Shown: positions 11,501-23,779, counted from the first letter of the stretch. The stretch is 64,000 nucleotides of DNA from Larus michahellis (GCF_964199755.1 NC_133913.1:5930201-5994200), one strand, 5' to 3'. Notes: generated from the letters alone by a model not told the origin. Numbers and translations are program-made.

Positions 11501-13725
11501 GCCTGTGCCGGGGCACCGCGGGGGCCGTGCTCTGCTGCGGGGCGAGGAGGAGGAGGAGGAGAAAGCGGGAAGGGAAGCAACAGGCAGGAAAGCCGGGAGC
11601 CAGAGACGGAGTCTTGAACCCGGGGCTGCAGGCTGGGGAGGCGGATGCTGTCCTGCCCCTCGGCGAGAGCGCTGTGTGTCTTCAGCAGGCTGCTTTGTCC
11701 TCATTAGTCAGGTTTTAATGATTTGGGATAGCTGGATGTCGTCTCTAAGGATCGCTGTGTAAGGAAAGCTCTTATCGATCAAACTGTAGGGCAGCAAGAA
11801 GTCTCTTTGGGCGGAGATGCTGGTAAAATGGTGGCTTGTTGGATGATTATGTCTTTGTCAAGGCTTTCGTTGCCGCGGCCAGCTCGGTTAAGGGGTTTGG
11901 GTTATAAAGAGGGGACACCAGCAAAACGGGACATGTCCCCACGGCTGGGGGACACAGAGGGGAGCGAGGTCCTGGCTTGCAGCTTTCCCCTACCCTTGCC
12001 TGTACCCCGACGTCCCCAAATGCTGCCAGCTGCCGGGGGAGTTGGCACTTGCGAAGGGCAGAGGCACGCAGAGAGCCTGGGGTGGGCTGCAGGGTCCGGG
12101 AGGACGGTGGCTGGCAGTCACCAGCTCTGCTCCGCCTGGTGACGGCAGTTTTGAACCAAACTCGGCCAGTTTTGGTGAGGTTTCAGGCCCTGGGGCCGCA
12201 CCTGGAGGCCCCCCCAGTGTTTCAGTGTCAGGGCTGTGAGAGGTCTGCAAGGATTTCCTTGCTCCCCATGGGAAAATGGAACCATTTAGCCAAAGCGTTC
12301 CAAAAAGGGAAGAGAACTGAGCTGGGAAACATCAGCTCAAATGACTGCAGCCTGGCGGAGTCTCGGACGTGTGCAAGAGAGGAGAGGAAATTCTGCTGTG
12401 GGCACCGCTCCCCTGGAGAGGCCGGCAATGGCGGCGTGACTGCCGCTCTCGACAGCCAGGCACAGGCGCTTTCATTTGAGCTTCTCGATTCAGCTCCTCA
12501 TTATATTTCTGCAGCTTCACCTTTTGGTCTGAGATCATCCAGGTTAGGGTTTGTTTTTTGTGTTTGTTTTTTTGTTTTTTGTTTTTTTTTTCCTCTGGAA
12601 ACTTGGAACGAAACCATTTCCTCCCTCCGCGAGGGAGGAGGGCAAGCAGGCTCCGCTCCCCTCTCGGCTGTAATGGTGGAGCTGTAGAGCTCTCCCGCTG
12701 GCTTTACCGGAGCAGCCGTGGCCGCGGTGCATGTGTAGGATGAGGGATTTGGGAATCCAAGTAACGCTGTTCCCTTTTTTTTTTTTTTTTGGGGGTGTTG
12801 TCATTTCTGCAGGCTACCGCTACGTGATCCTCGACATCCCTCTGCTCTTCGAGAACAACAGATTGACCAAGTTTATGAAATACACCGTCTTGGTTTATTG
12901 GTAAGTGCCACGGGAACCGTGAGGACGGGGATGCTGCCACCTCCCTTAGGGGCTGGAGGGGACCGTCCCGTCCCTCCTGCTCCGGTGAGGACTGAGCTGC
13001 AGCCCTGGCGTGAAGCCTCTCGGTAACGCTGCCTCTTTTTCTGTCGGCGTGAGAAGCGACACTTTTCTTATCCTAGTGTACGAGGGGCTTCTTCATGAGG
13101 TTTCCCCAAAACCTGGCACCATCGTACAGGGGAAATCGCTGTCTTTGGGCCTTCCACAACCTCTGCTCCGTTGCCTGGGGCAGGGTTTGGGGCATTACCC
13201 CAGTGTTACGGGCCGTGTGCGAATGCCAAAAACACCCAGCAGGGTCAGCCTGGGCAGCGCTGCGCGTGCGGCCTCCACTGATCCGAGCGCAGGATGGCTG
13301 CGCCGGATCCCGGATGAAGCGGGGAGCATCTCCCCCCTACTCTTTACCCGGGCTTTTCCCCCTCATGCCAAGGAAGGCAGGGAAAACCCCCTCTTCCCTC
13401 CCGCACCCTCATCTCAGTGCCGCCCTTCTGTCCCGGCAGCGACCCGCCGACGCAGCTCTCTCGGCTGATGAAGAGGAACGGGCTGTCCCAGGCGGAGGCA
13501 GAAGCTCGCATCGCCTCCCAGCTCCCGCTGGACGAGAAGCGCAAATTAGCGAGTCACGTCATTGACAACTCCGGGGACCGGCAGAGCACGCGCCGGCAGG
13601 TCCTGAGGCTGCACGCCCGCCTGGAGGATTCCCTGGATTTCCTCTGGGCACGGCTGGTGGCGGGTACGGTTGTAGCTGGGCTTGGAGGGCTGGTGTACCT
13701 CCTCCTCCGGCATTTCATCTCTTAA
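8576..13725 (+). CDS. DCAKD: DCAKD: dephospho-CoA kinase domain-containing protein
   Basis: Four coding exons join in frame: 8576-8687, 10701-10904, 12813-12900, 13440-13725 (690 nt, 229 aa; human about 231). All have GT-AG ends. The first exon has acceptor TTCAG at 8565-8569 and the ATG six bases later. The protein starts [16 protein letters not shown], a Walker A P-loop at residues 8-16 of the CoaE/dephospho-CoA kinase fold. ENGEIN, ITHPEI and [12 protein letters not shown] are also family blocks. The family phosphorylates dephospho-CoA in bacteria and in COASY; the physiological reaction of DCAKD is less settled and it is reported as mitochondrial. The C-terminus has a hydrophobic segment (about residues 203-224) ending LLRHFIS, as in mammals, which suggests membrane anchoring. 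It is divergent from NMT1 and upstream of C1QL1 as in human. Confidence 0.95.
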
Positions 13726-14528
13726 TTCACCTTTTCTTTTTGTCATGGAAAAGGCCCGAATTTCCAGGTTTGAAAAGGGCAGCGAAAGGCCACTTCTTTT
13801 AATGAGCTTTGCCAGCTGAATGCAGACAGTGGGATGAGGCGTCTCCTTGCAGACTTCCCAAGGTGAATGGAGGGCTGTTTTTCCCGGCTCCCCTCTCCTT
13901 TCCTCCTGCTCAGGTTCTTACCCGCAGCTGTGCCTGTGGCATGGGACCCCTCTCCTTGTGTGGCTGCGGCCCCGTGGAGGGGACGAGGCCCTTGTTGTCC
14001 CCCTGTGGGTCTGTACGGTGGGATTTCAGTTAATTTAGGCACTTTAACGTCTTCCAGGGCAACCTCTTCACCGGGGGAGTAAGTGGCCTCTCGGGTGCTG
14101 TTTTTGCTACCGGGTGTCCCCAGGTTGGTCCCCCTCCTAGCTCGCAGCCCTGGCTAATCGGAATTTGGACATGAGATTTCCCCTTCTTTTACGCTGATTT
14201 AATGGAAACGTGTTAAATCTGCCTGGGGGGGGGGGACAGGCAGACAGGCAGCGCCTCATTTCACGCGGGTTAGGCACTCAGCTGGCTGCTCGCCCTCCCT
14301 CCTGCCCTCTGTTCCCACGATCATCACTTGTGGGTCACCCTGGACTTTGGATCTGAGGGTCCCATCCCTCCCCGGAGCGGGCTGAGCCCTAGGACCCGCT
14401 TCATTGAAACTCATTTACTGCTGTTTGAGGTTTTGGGTTTTTTTTTTTTTTTTTCCTTCGGCGGCGGTTTCCCCGCGGGAGAGCGCGCGTCTGGGCGAAG
14501 GCGGGTGCTGGCTCTTCGCGTTGGTTTT

Positions 14529-14534
14529 AATAAA
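14529..14534 (+). terminator. DCAKD: Polyadenylation signal of DCAKD
   Basis: A canonical AATAAA lies about 800 bp after the DCAKD stop codon, the first on this strand after the CDS. The implied 3' UTR is 13726 to about 14555 and contains no open frame of note. Confidence 0.65.
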
Positions 14535-14555
14535 GTGCTAAACAGCAGCCGGCTC

Positions 14556-15839
14556 CCCGCGGCTCCGCAACCTGCGGGCTGCCAGCGCCGCGCTTCCCTG
14601 GCCCGCTCCCAGCTCCTTCCTATGCCGGGCCACGGCTGCGCTCTGTAAAGTTCACCGCACGCAAGCGGAGCTGACGAGCTCGTGCTTTTTTTTTTTTTAT
14701 TTCCCCGGTACACATCCCCGTGGCGGTCCCAGGGAGCTTCTCGGAACGTTATCTTCCCCACCCCGTGAGCTTCCTTGAGGTGGAGGCATGGCGTTGTGTT
14801 GGCTCTGGACACCCCCCCGGTGCGGGTCTGGCTTCCCGGGATGCAATTCTGGGATTCGCTGGGCTTTGCTGCGGACAGCGGTTTCCCCCTGGGGTAGCCC
14901 TGTCCTGCTGCCACCCTCCCCTGTCCTGCTGCCACCCTCCCCTGTCCCCGCGTTTTGAGAAGGGGGGGTGTCGGCAGCCCCTGCCCACCACGACGGTCCC
15001 CAGGGCCCTCGGGGATGCTTGGGCTCCGACCCACCTTCCCACCCTTGGCCCGGCAGAGCGAGGCCATGTCCTGGCTGTCCCCAACGCCAGCCTTTGGGCA
15101 CAGGGACCTTTCCCGGGGTGTCACGGCCCTTCCATTCCCACCCCTTTTCGGGGCCGGGCACCCTTCCCACCCCCTCCACCCTCCTCCAGCCCAGCCCTGC
15201 GCCCAGGGGTGCCCTGTCTCACTCGCTGGGGACACCCGGTGGTCCCTGTGCAGTGACAGCCACAGGAGAGCGTCCCCAAGCCGGGGTGCCCTCTCTGGGT
15301 ACCCCAATTTCCAGGCAGCGTTGGGAGGGAGCCGCGTACGAGCGCTAACCCTTCCCCGCTCTCCTCCCCTGGTTTTTTTTTTTTTTTTTTTAATGCTCCT
15401 TTAATTGCGGTGGCGATGCCGGGAGTCCCTCGCAGCCAGCCATAAATCAGGGCCGGGCTCAGAGATAAGCTCTGATTGCCTTTTCCCCCCCCCCTCCCCC
15501 CCACCTCCCTCCCCGGCTGGCCGCCTCCGCCAAAACCGGGGCTGGGAGGAGGCCGGGGGGGATGTGGGGTGGAAGGAGAAAGCGAGACGGGCGCCGTAAT
15601 CGCATTTGGCGCTTCGCTGCTGCCCTGCTGACGTTCGCCAGGCGCTAACGAGTTTAGCGGGGCCGAGGGAGCGAGGGGTTTCAGGGGGACGGCGAGGCAC
15701 AGGGATGGCGGGTGCTCGGTTTGGGGGTGCCTGGTGAGCTGGGCCGAGCTGGGCGTCGAGCCCCCTGGGTGGGCTGGGTGCCTGGGTATTGGTGTCCGGC
15801 TCAGGAAGGGCTACTGAGCCCGGCGCTTGGCCATCGCAG
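14556..15839. other. Intergenic; candidate regulatory island near 15400-15670
   Basis: No gene was recognised. Around 15397-15670 the sequence changes from G/C-rich filler to a mixed block with TTTAATTGC, CATAAATCA, AGATAAG and GTAATCGCA motifs, interrupted by a poly-C run (about 15485-15510). Such motif-rich islands are typical of developmental enhancers, but conservation could not be tested. A perfect duplicated 21-base phrase occurs at about 14907-14948. Confidence 0.35.
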
Positions 15840-16196
15840 CCCTCCCATGGGTGCTGATGTCCCTCCCATGGGTTTTAATGGCCCTCCTGTGGATTCCGAT
15901 GAGCCTCCTGTGGGTGCTAATGTCCCTCCCCTGGGTGCTGATGTCCTTCCCATGGGTGTTGATGTCCCTCACCTGGGTTCCAACGTCCCTCCTGTGGGTG
16001 CTGATGTCCTTCCCATGGGTGTTGATGTCCCTCCCCTGGGTTTGGATGTCCCTCTTGTGGGTTCTGATGTCCTTTCCGTGGGTGTTGATGTCCCTCCCCT
16101 GGGTTCCAATGTCCTTCCCGTGGGTGCTGATGTCCCTCTCCTGGATTCCGATGTCCCTCTCCTGGGTTCCGATGTCCCTCCCGTGGGTGCCGCGTG
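15840..16196. repeat. Minisatellite, 21-bp unit, about 17 copies
   Basis: Tandem units of the form CCCTCCCRTGGGTGYTGATGT, 21 bp each, run head to tail for about 17 copies with scattered substitutions and almost no length change. Because 21 is divisible by three, several frames stay open on both strands; these are not genes. Confidence 0.9.
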
Positions 16197-16810
16197 GTGC
16201 CCAGCCATGGCAGCTGCCCCAGCATCACCCCAGCACCCGCAGAGCTGCCCGGCTCCCGCTCCTGGCCACCCCCCAGCCAAACCCTCTTGGGGACAAGCTG
16301 GCAGGACACCCTGCGTCCACGGTGGTGGCCGCATGGCTCAGCCCACAGCCGTCCCTGTCGGTGACAGATGGCTCCGCTCCACAAGCTGCTGGGTGGCATC
16401 GACAGCTCAATCGATGGCCGTGGAGGGGGCCTGAAGGGCAGCGCGTGTCCAGCCGGGGGTGGGGGGGCGATGACACCCTGGCTAAGACCCCTGCGCTCAT
16501 GACATGGATGCTGCCTCCAGGTGGGTGCTGGTGGAGGCCCAAGGGTGCTGTGCCGTGTCCCCCGGCACCCGCACGTCCCCCCGGGCGCTGAGGCCGCCCT
16601 GGCTCACTGCACCTCCCGCCATCGACCCGGCAGCGTCTGGAGCAGCCGCGGCCCCTCCGTCCCCTGGCACCGGGGGGGCTGTTTGAGCTGTCGGAGCAGG
16701 AGCCGCACCGCGCACAAGCCAAATATTTAACTCTGCAAATTGCCGGCGGGATCAATGGCGCTGCGGCTTGGTGGGGGGGCGGGGGGGGGGGCTGGGGATG
16801 GGCAGCTGCC
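16197..16810. other. Intergenic spacer between minisatellites
   Basis: Unique GC-rich sequence without a recognised gene. A short AT-richer block at about 16715-16760 (AAATATTTAACTC followed by GCAAATTGCC) stands out and could be a small regulatory element. Confidence 0.35.
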
Positions 16811-17540
16811 CCTCCCGCTGCACCCCCTCCTGCTGCACCCCCGCTGCTGCACCCCCCCACTGCACCCCCCCCTGCTGCACCCCCTCCCACTGCACCCCCC
16901 CACTACATCCCATCCCGCTGCACCCCCCCACTGCACCCTCTCCCACTGCACCCCCTGCTGCACCCCATCCCACTGCACCCCCCCCACTGGACCCCCTCCT
17001 GCTTCACGCCCCCACTGCACCCCTCCACTGCACCACCCCGCTCCACCCCCCACTGCACCCCCTCCAGCTGCACCCCCCCACTGCATCCCATCCTGCTGCA
17101 CCCCCCCGCTGCACCCCCTCCCACTGCACCCCCCACTACATCCCCTCCTGCTGCACCCCCTCCCACTGCACCCCCCCACTATATCCCATCCCACTGCACC
17201 CCCTCCCACTGCACACCCCCACTGCACACCCCCACTACATCCCATCCCGCTGCACCCCCCCACTGCACCCCCTCCAGCTTCACCCCCCCGTTGCACCCCT
17301 CCACTGCACATCCCCCCACTCCACCCCCCCACTGCACCCCCCCGCTCTGGACCCCCCCCCGTTCCACCCCCCACTGCACCCCCTCCAGCTGCACCCCCCA
17401 CGACATCCCATCCCACTGCACCCCCCCGCTGGACCCCCTCCTGCTTCACGCCCCCACCGCACCCCCCCACTGCACCCCTCCCTGCTCCACCCCCCACTGC
17501 ACCCCCTCCCGCTGCACCTCATCCTCGCTGCGCCCCATCC
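16811..17540. repeat. C-rich minisatellite (CTGCACCCC family)
   Basis: About 730 bp built from 10-13-bp variants of CTGCACCCCCCCA with occasional CATCCC and CTCC insertions. The plus strand is almost free of G outside TGC; the minus strand has runs of four to seven G every 5-10 bases. Long proline/histidine/threonine and glycine/cysteine frames here are repeat artefacts. Confidence 0.9.
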
Positions 17541-17960
17541 CAGTGCACCCCCCCCCCACAACACCCCCTCCCCAGAGCCCCCCACCCTGGGGCACCCCAT
17601 TCCCGGTGCACCCCTTCCCCAGAGCACCCTTTCCCCAGAGCACCCCCTCCTGCTGCACCCCCTCCCCAGAGCCCCCTTCCCTGGTGCGCCCCGTTCCTGG
17701 TGCACCCCTTCCCAGGAACACCCTCTCCTTGGAGCACCCCCTCCCCGGAGCACCCCCACCCTGGTGTACCCTGTCCCTGGAGCACCCCCTCCCCAGAGCA
17801 CCCCATCCTCGGTGCACCCCATCCCGGTGCACCCCCATCCCCGGAGCCCCCCTCCCTGGTGCGCCCCCTTCCCAAAGCACCCCCTCCCCGGAGCACCCCC
17901 ACCCCAGAGCACCCCCACCCTGGTGCCCCCCCTCCCTTGGTGCACCCCCTCCCCAGCACC
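17541..17960. repeat. C-rich minisatellite (CCCCRGAGCAC family)
   Basis: This is directly adjacent to the previous array but has another unit: CCCCAGAGCACCCC and CCCTGGTGCACCCC alternating at about 14-18 bp. It looks like a derivative of the same C-rich substrate amplified separately. Confidence 0.85.
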
Positions 17961-18152
17961 CACCGGGCAGTTGGGGGGGGTGCAGACATCCTGGAGCTGG
18001 CAGGTCGCCCCCCCCCCCCACGGGGCCGTAGGGACAGGGTGACGTCCCCCCAGTGGGGGCTGTCCCCAAGGGTGGGCTGGGTGGGGACCCCAGTACCCAG
18101 GAGGGACGGACCCCCCTGGGGGAGAGGCAGGGGAGGGGGGGTGCTGAGCGTG

Positions 18153-19560
18153 GTGTCACCACATGGCACCGGTGGCACCAGTGGCACTGCATGGCCCCCA
18201 GTGTCACAGGTGTCAGTGTCCCTGTGTGGGTCCCTGGGGTGTTGGCATAGTGTCACCATCCCTGCATGGACCCCAGTGTCACGGTGTCACCGTCCCTGCA
18301 CGGTCCCTGAGGTGTGGCCCGGTGTCACTGCACAGCCCCGTGTCACGGTGTCACCATCCCTGCATGGTCCTGTGGTGTGGCACAGTGTCACTGCACAGCC
18401 CCGTGTCACGGTGTCACCATCCCTGCATGGTCCTGTGGTGTGGCACGGTGTCACTGCACAGCCCCGTGTCACGGTGTCACCATCCCTGCATGGTCCTGTG
18501 GTGTGGCACGGTGTCACTGCACAGCCCTGTGTCACGGTGTCACCGTCCCTGCATGGGGTCCTGTGGTGTGGCCCGGTGTCACTGCACAGCCCTGTGTCAC
18601 GGTGTCACCATCCCTGCATGGTCCCTGGGGCATGGTGTCACTGTCACTGCACAGCCCTGTGTCACGGTGTCACCGTCCCTGCGTGGTCCTGTGGTGTGGC
18701 CCGGTGTCACTGCATAGCCCCAAGTCACGGTGTCACCATCCCTGCATGGTCCTGTGGTGTGGCCCGGTGTCACTGCACAGCCCTGTGTCACGGTGTCACT
18801 GTCCCTGCATGGTCCCTGGGGCACGGTGTCACTGTCTCTGCACAGCCCCGTGTCACGGTGTCACCGTCCCTGCACGGTCCCTGAGGTGTGGCACGGTGTC
18901 GCTGTCACTGCACAGCCCCGTGTCACGGTGTCACCATCCCTGCATGGTCCCTGGGGCATGGTGTCACTGCACAGCCCCGTGTCACGGTGTCACCGTCCCT
19001 GCATGGTCCTGTGGTGTGGCCCGGTGTCACTGCACAGCCCTGTGTCACGGTGTCACCATCCCTGCATGGTCCCTGGGGCACGGTGTCACTGTCACTGCAC
19101 AGCCCTGTGTCACAGTGTCACCATCCCTGCACGGTCCCTGAGGTGTGGCACGGTGTCGCTGTCACTGCATGGCCCCCGGGGCGTCACACAGTGTCACGGC
19201 AGCTGCCCAGTCCCACTCGTGTCACACGCTACTGCTGCGCAGCCCTGCGCTATTGCACAGCATCGCTGTGGCTCCCTGGGGTGTCACATGGTGTCACTGT
19301 CACCGCGCAGTGCACAGGGTGTCACTGTCACCGCGGGGCCGACGGTTGCCACGCAGTGTCACTGCAGCTCCCGTGGGTTGTCACACAGAGTCACCGTCAG
19401 TGCCTGGTGCACGGGATGTCACATAGTGCTGTGTCACTGCATGGCCCACGGGGTGTCACCCAGTGTCACCGTCACTGCCGTCTCGCAGTGTATCACCCAG
19501 TGTCGCTGTCACTGCATGGCCCACGGGATGTCACCCAGCGTCACCGTCACCGCATGGCCT
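18153..19560. repeat. Minisatellite with 63-bp unit (CACGGTGTCACC family)
   Basis: The core (about 18275-19170) is a tandem array with a 63-bp unit containing CACGGTGTCACCATCCCTG, TGGTCCTGTGGTGTGG and TGTCACTGCACAGCC. Some units carry an extra TGTCACTG or a GTCCCTGGGGCA variant. Neighbouring copies near 18340-18540 are almost identical, which indicates recent homogenisation. Flanks decay into diverged TGTCACC phrases up to about 19560. The 63-bp period keeps reading frames open, giving large false ORFs on the plus strand. Confidence 0.9.
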
Positions 19561-20084
19561 GGGGTGTCACACACCGCCACTGTGCAGGATACCCCCCAGC
19601 GCCACCCCCCGCACGTCCCACGGGCTGTCACCCAGTGTCACTGCACACCCCCCCGGCCGTGTCACACCCCGTCCCCGCCGGCCGTGGGGCACCCTGGGGA
19701 CAGCACAGCGGGTCCCCACTACTCCTGATCCCACGTGCCCCTGGGAGGGGGACGCGTCCCCGAGCCCGTCCCCGCGACCGCATCCTGCTGCCGGGTGAGC
19801 GGCCGCTTCCCATCACTCACCAGCCGCCCTCGTCAGCCGGCCTCTAATTAAGTCCCGGCGTTGGCAGCCCTTAATTGCCGCGCGGCGGGAGGGTGGCGGG
19901 AGGGTGGCGGGCCCCGCCGCGGCCGTAATGAGACCCAGCGTGACGGGGACAGGGACAGGGACGGGACGGGGGGGGATGTGCCACCCCCGCCTTGCCCCCC
20001 CGCCTGCAGCTGGGCCCCCCCATTGGGCAAGAGACGGTGCCTGGCGTCGGGCTGGGACCTGCTGGCATGTCCCCGTCCCCAGGG
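19561..20084. other. Intergenic; candidate regulatory island near 19825-19930
   Basis: Between two tandem arrays lies a unique segment with CTCTAATTAAG and CCTTAATTGCC within 40 bp, followed by CGTAATGAG. The rest is GC-rich and shows nothing recognisable. Confidence 0.3.
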
Positions 20085-20755
20085 CCAGCTAACCCAGCCG
20101 GACGGCTAGCTAATCAGCCCGTCGCCGGCCAGTCAGCAAGCCCCCTAGGTCATCTGGCCAGCCACCAGCCAACTGGTCACCCAACCAGCCAGCTAGCCAG
20201 GGAGCCTGTTGATCAACTAGTCACCTAACCAGCCTGCCGGCCAACTAGCCTGTTGGTCAACTGGCCAGTCAACCAGCTAGCTAGCCAACAGCCTGTTGGT
20301 CAGCTGAGCAGCCAGCCAACCAGCCATCTAGCCAGCCAGGCAATCAAGCAGCCAAGTGGCTAGCTAGCCAACCAATCAGCAAGTCATCCAGGCCACCACC
20401 TAGCCATCTAGTTGGCCAGACAACTGGCTGGCCGTCTACCAACCAGCCCACCAGCCAGTTGACCAACCAGCTAGCCACTTTCAGCTAGCCAGTCAGCTAC
20501 CAACCACCCAGCCAGCCAACCAACCAGCTAGCTAGCCAACCAGCCATCTAGTTGGCCTTCAAACCAACCAGCCAGTTGGCCAACCAGCCAGCCAAGCAGT
20601 TGGCCAGTCATCTACCTACCAGCCATCTAGCCGTGTGGCTAGCCAAGTGGACAACCGGCCAACTCTCTAGCCAAGCGTGCAACCAGCCAACGAGCCATCC
20701 ACGCATCCAACCAGCCAGCTAGCCATTTGGCCACCAGCCAACCAGGAGCTCACGT
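20085..20755. repeat. Degenerate tetranucleotide array (CCAG/CCAA/CTAG)
   Basis: About 670 bp made of four-base words CCAG, CCAA, CTAG and GGCC, in phrases such as CAGCCAACCAGC and GCTAGCTAGCC, with frequent short interruptions. It appears to be an old expanded (CCAR)n microsatellite. Confidence 0.85.
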
Positions 20756-21263
20756 CCAGCTGGGTGTTGGGACCTGCCTTGCCCTCACCTCCACCCTGCC
20801 GCCTCCAGCCCTCGCGTGTCCCTCATCTCCTGGGCGGCGTTGGGTGGGGACACCTCCGTGTGTCTGCGCCTGCAGCCCCCACCTCCCCGCTGAGCCCCGA
20901 CGCGCTCATCACAGCACTGGCCATCTCCCAGCCCGTCCCCGGCCGGAGGCACCTCCAGCCCTGGGGGTTTTGAGCCTGTTTTCTGCCCAGCACCGAGAGG
21001 TATCAGCTCCTGCGGCATCATCTTCACCTCGGGGACAGTCCGCGGTGCCTTCTCCTGCTCCCATCCTGACCCGTGCCGGTGCCACATCTCCCCGGGCATC
21101 CACAGCCTGGAAAACTCCTCGTTAATTCCTCCTTTTAATCACCTCCACCTCCCAACGAGGCGGTTGTGGTGTCCTTTCTCAGGGACGGAGGTGACACGTG
21201 GCTGGCGTGGGTGGTGTCACTCCTTGGGACCAGGGTGGTCCCAGCCTGGTCCTCCTGCCCTCC
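20756..21263. other. Intergenic, nothing recognised
   Basis: Unique GC-rich sequence between two tetranucleotide arrays, with no splice-consistent coding exon, RNA gene or transposon visible. A short CGTTAATTCC / TTTTAATCACC block occurs at about 21119-21145. Confidence 0.4.
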
Positions 21264-22050
21264 TGGATGAATGGATGCATGGATGGATGCATGGGCACAT
21301 GGGGAGGGAGGGAGGGATGGATGGATGGATGGATGGATGGATGGATGGATGGACGGACGGACGGACACGTGGAGAGGGATGGATGGGTGGATGGATGAAC
21401 ACAGGGATGGATGGATGGATGCATGGATGGATGGACGGACATGTGGAGAGGGATGGATGGGTGGATGGATGGACACATAGGGATGGGTGGATGGACACAT
21501 TGGGATGGATGGATGGATGCATGGGTGGATGCATGGACACGTGGGGAGGGAGGGAGGGATGGATGGACACATTGGGATGGATGGATGGATGGATGGATGG
21601 ATGGGTGGGTGGGTGGATAGATGCATGGATGGATGCATAGACACATGGGGAGGGATGGAGGGAGGGATGGGTGGATGGATGGACACATTGGGATGGATGG
21701 ATGGATACATGGATGCATGGATGCATGCATGGACACGTGGGAGGGAGGGAGGGAGGAATGGACACGTAGGGATGGATGGATGGACGGACGGACGGACGGA
21801 CGGATGTGTGGGCAGATGGATGCATGGATGCACAGGTGGGTGGAAGTGGAGCCAGATGGATGTGGAGATGGACGGCAGCATGCATGGGTGGGTGCATGTA
21901 CACACGGATGGAAGCGTGGATGGGTAGAAAGAGCCATGTGGAGATGACTGCATGGATGCATGGATGGATGCATGGAGGACGGATGGATGGATGGATGGAT
22001 GGATGGATGGATGGATGGACAGAAGGAAGGATGGACAGACAGATAGATGC
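21264..22050. repeat. Tetranucleotide array (GGAT)n with higher-order structure
   Basis: The array has nearly 800 bp of GGAT words with ATGC, GGAC and GGGA variants. Longer phrases, such as a segment with GGACACRTNGGGATGG and another with GGGGAGGGAGGGAGGG, recur at intervals and imply higher-order duplication. Every frame on the minus strand reads as His-Pro-Ser or Ile-Cys-Pro repeats; these are artefacts. Confidence 0.9.
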
Positions 22051-22774
22051 CACCAAGGTGGTGGGAACCAACAGAAGAAGCCCCAGGTGGGAGCTCAGGA
22101 GACCTGACCATCTTCCCAGCCCTGCTCCAGCCCGCGCAGCCCAGGCTCCCATCGCCCCAGGGTGTCCTGCCCACCCCGGCCGGGGGCCCAAGGGCCCAGC
22201 CCTGCCCTCAGTGCCCCCACTGAGTGTCCCCCTCCTGCGCCCCCATCCTGAGCCCATCCCGAGGACACAGCGTGATTTTGGGGGACAGCACCTAAAATCG
22301 TCGGGGACGGCTCACAAACGCCAACTCCCTCCCCAAGCTCGTTAGTGTGGGCCGACATTGGGGTCGTTAGTTATTTCCGGCTCCGAGTCCTAATTAGTGC
22401 TGAGCCACCAGCGCCGCCTGCCCGGCCGCAGCGCCGGGAGGGGAAACCGAGGCACGGCACAGCTCTGACCCCCGCCAACGCCCCCGTCCCCACCCGCCCA
22501 CCCGCGACCTGCCCCAAATCCTCCTTAATGAGCTCCCCAGCGGGCGGAGGGGGGGGGGTACAGCCATCCCCCCCCAAACCGAACCCGCACCCCCGGAGCA
22601 TCGATCGTCCCCGTGTCCCCCCCCCCCCCCGCTGCCCAGCCGCCAGCGTCCCCTCGACGTCGCCCACCCACCTCCCCACGTCACGCGGGCAGAGCAAACA
22701 GCCCTGGGCTCGGCCGCGCATCGATTCTGCCGGAGCCGCTGTTTGCTTAACCTTTGCGGAGGAGCCGCCTCGAG
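22051..22774. other. Intergenic; candidate regulatory islands near 22335-22400 and 22515-22540
   Basis: GC-rich unique sequence with two short AT-richer islands: one with CGTTAGTTATTTCC and CCTAATTAGTGC, the other with CTCCTTAATGAGC. No gene was recognised. Confidence 0.3.
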
Positions 22775-23570
22775 CACAGCCACCGCCGCAGCCGCCGCCG
22801 CAGCCACCGCTGCCACCGAGCCACCGCTGCCACCGCTGCCACCGCAGACATCACTGCCATCACTGCCATCACTGTCATCACTGCCACCGCTGCCACCGCA
22901 GACATCATTGCCATTACTGCCATCGGTGCCACCGCTGCCACCGCAGACATCACTGCCATCACTGCCATCGGTGCCATCGGTGCCACCGCTGCCACTGCAG
23001 ACATCACTGCCATCGCTGCCATCGCTGCCATCACTGCCACCGCTACCACCGCAGCCATCACTGCCATCGCTGCTACTGCTGCCACCGCAGCCATCATCGC
23101 CATCACTGCCATCACTACCACCGCTGTCACTGCTGCCACCGCAGACATCACTGCCATCACTGCCATCGCTGCCACCGCTGCCACTGCTGCCACCGCAGAC
23201 ATCACTGCCATCACTGCCATCACTGCCATCACTGCCACCACAGCCATCACTGCCACCGCTGCCACCGCAGCCATCACTGCCACCGCTGTCACTGCTGCCA
23301 CCGCAGCCAGCACTGCCACCGCTGCCACCACAGCCATCATTGCCATCACTGTCATCACTGCCATCACTGCCACCGCTGCCACCACAGCCGTCACTGCCAC
23401 CACAGCCATCACTGCCACCACTGCCACTGCTGCCACCCCAACCACTGCAGCCACTGCTGTCACTGCTACAGCTGCCACTGCCCCCACTGCAGCCACCGCA
23501 GCCACCGCTGCCACTGCTGCTACTGCCACTGCCATCACTGCCACTGCTGCCACTGCCGTCACGGCATTGT
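22775..23570. repeat. Minisatellite, 9-bp unit (CACTGCCAT / CACCGCTGC)
   Basis: About 800 bp of tandem 9-bp units alternating CATCACTGC, CACCGCTGC and CACCGCAGC, with recurrent CAGACATCACTGC phrases. The period is a multiple of three, so five frames stay open; Ser/Gly, Ala/Val/Met, Cys/His, Thr/Ala and Leu/Pro frames all result from the same DNA. It is an amplified triplet-type repeat, not a coding region. Confidence 0.9.
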
Positions 23571-23779
23571 CCCTTTTCCCCTCCTGCACTCCCTTTGGGG
23601 GCTGCCCCTCGGTTCCCGTCCCCGGCTGGGCGGAGCCGTCCCGGGGGGCTGCACTGCACCCCCTCCCCATGCAGGGGCTGGGGACAGGGACGAGGAGCAC
23701 CCCGGGGTCTCCAGCCAGAGTCACCTGGGGTGTTGTCCCCATCCGTAGGGTGCTGCTGCCCCAGGGTGGCGTTGAAGCC

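Noticed and set aside
16740-18884. 714-codon plus-strand frame and overlapping minus-strand Gly/Cys frames
   Set aside because: They run through C-rich and 63-bp tandem arrays whose periods keep frames open. Proline/histidine/threonine content follows the repeat unit, and no domain or splice signal is present.
21135-22257. Long minus-strand His-Pro-Ser-Ile frames
   Set aside because: Translation of the (GGAT)n tetranucleotide array.
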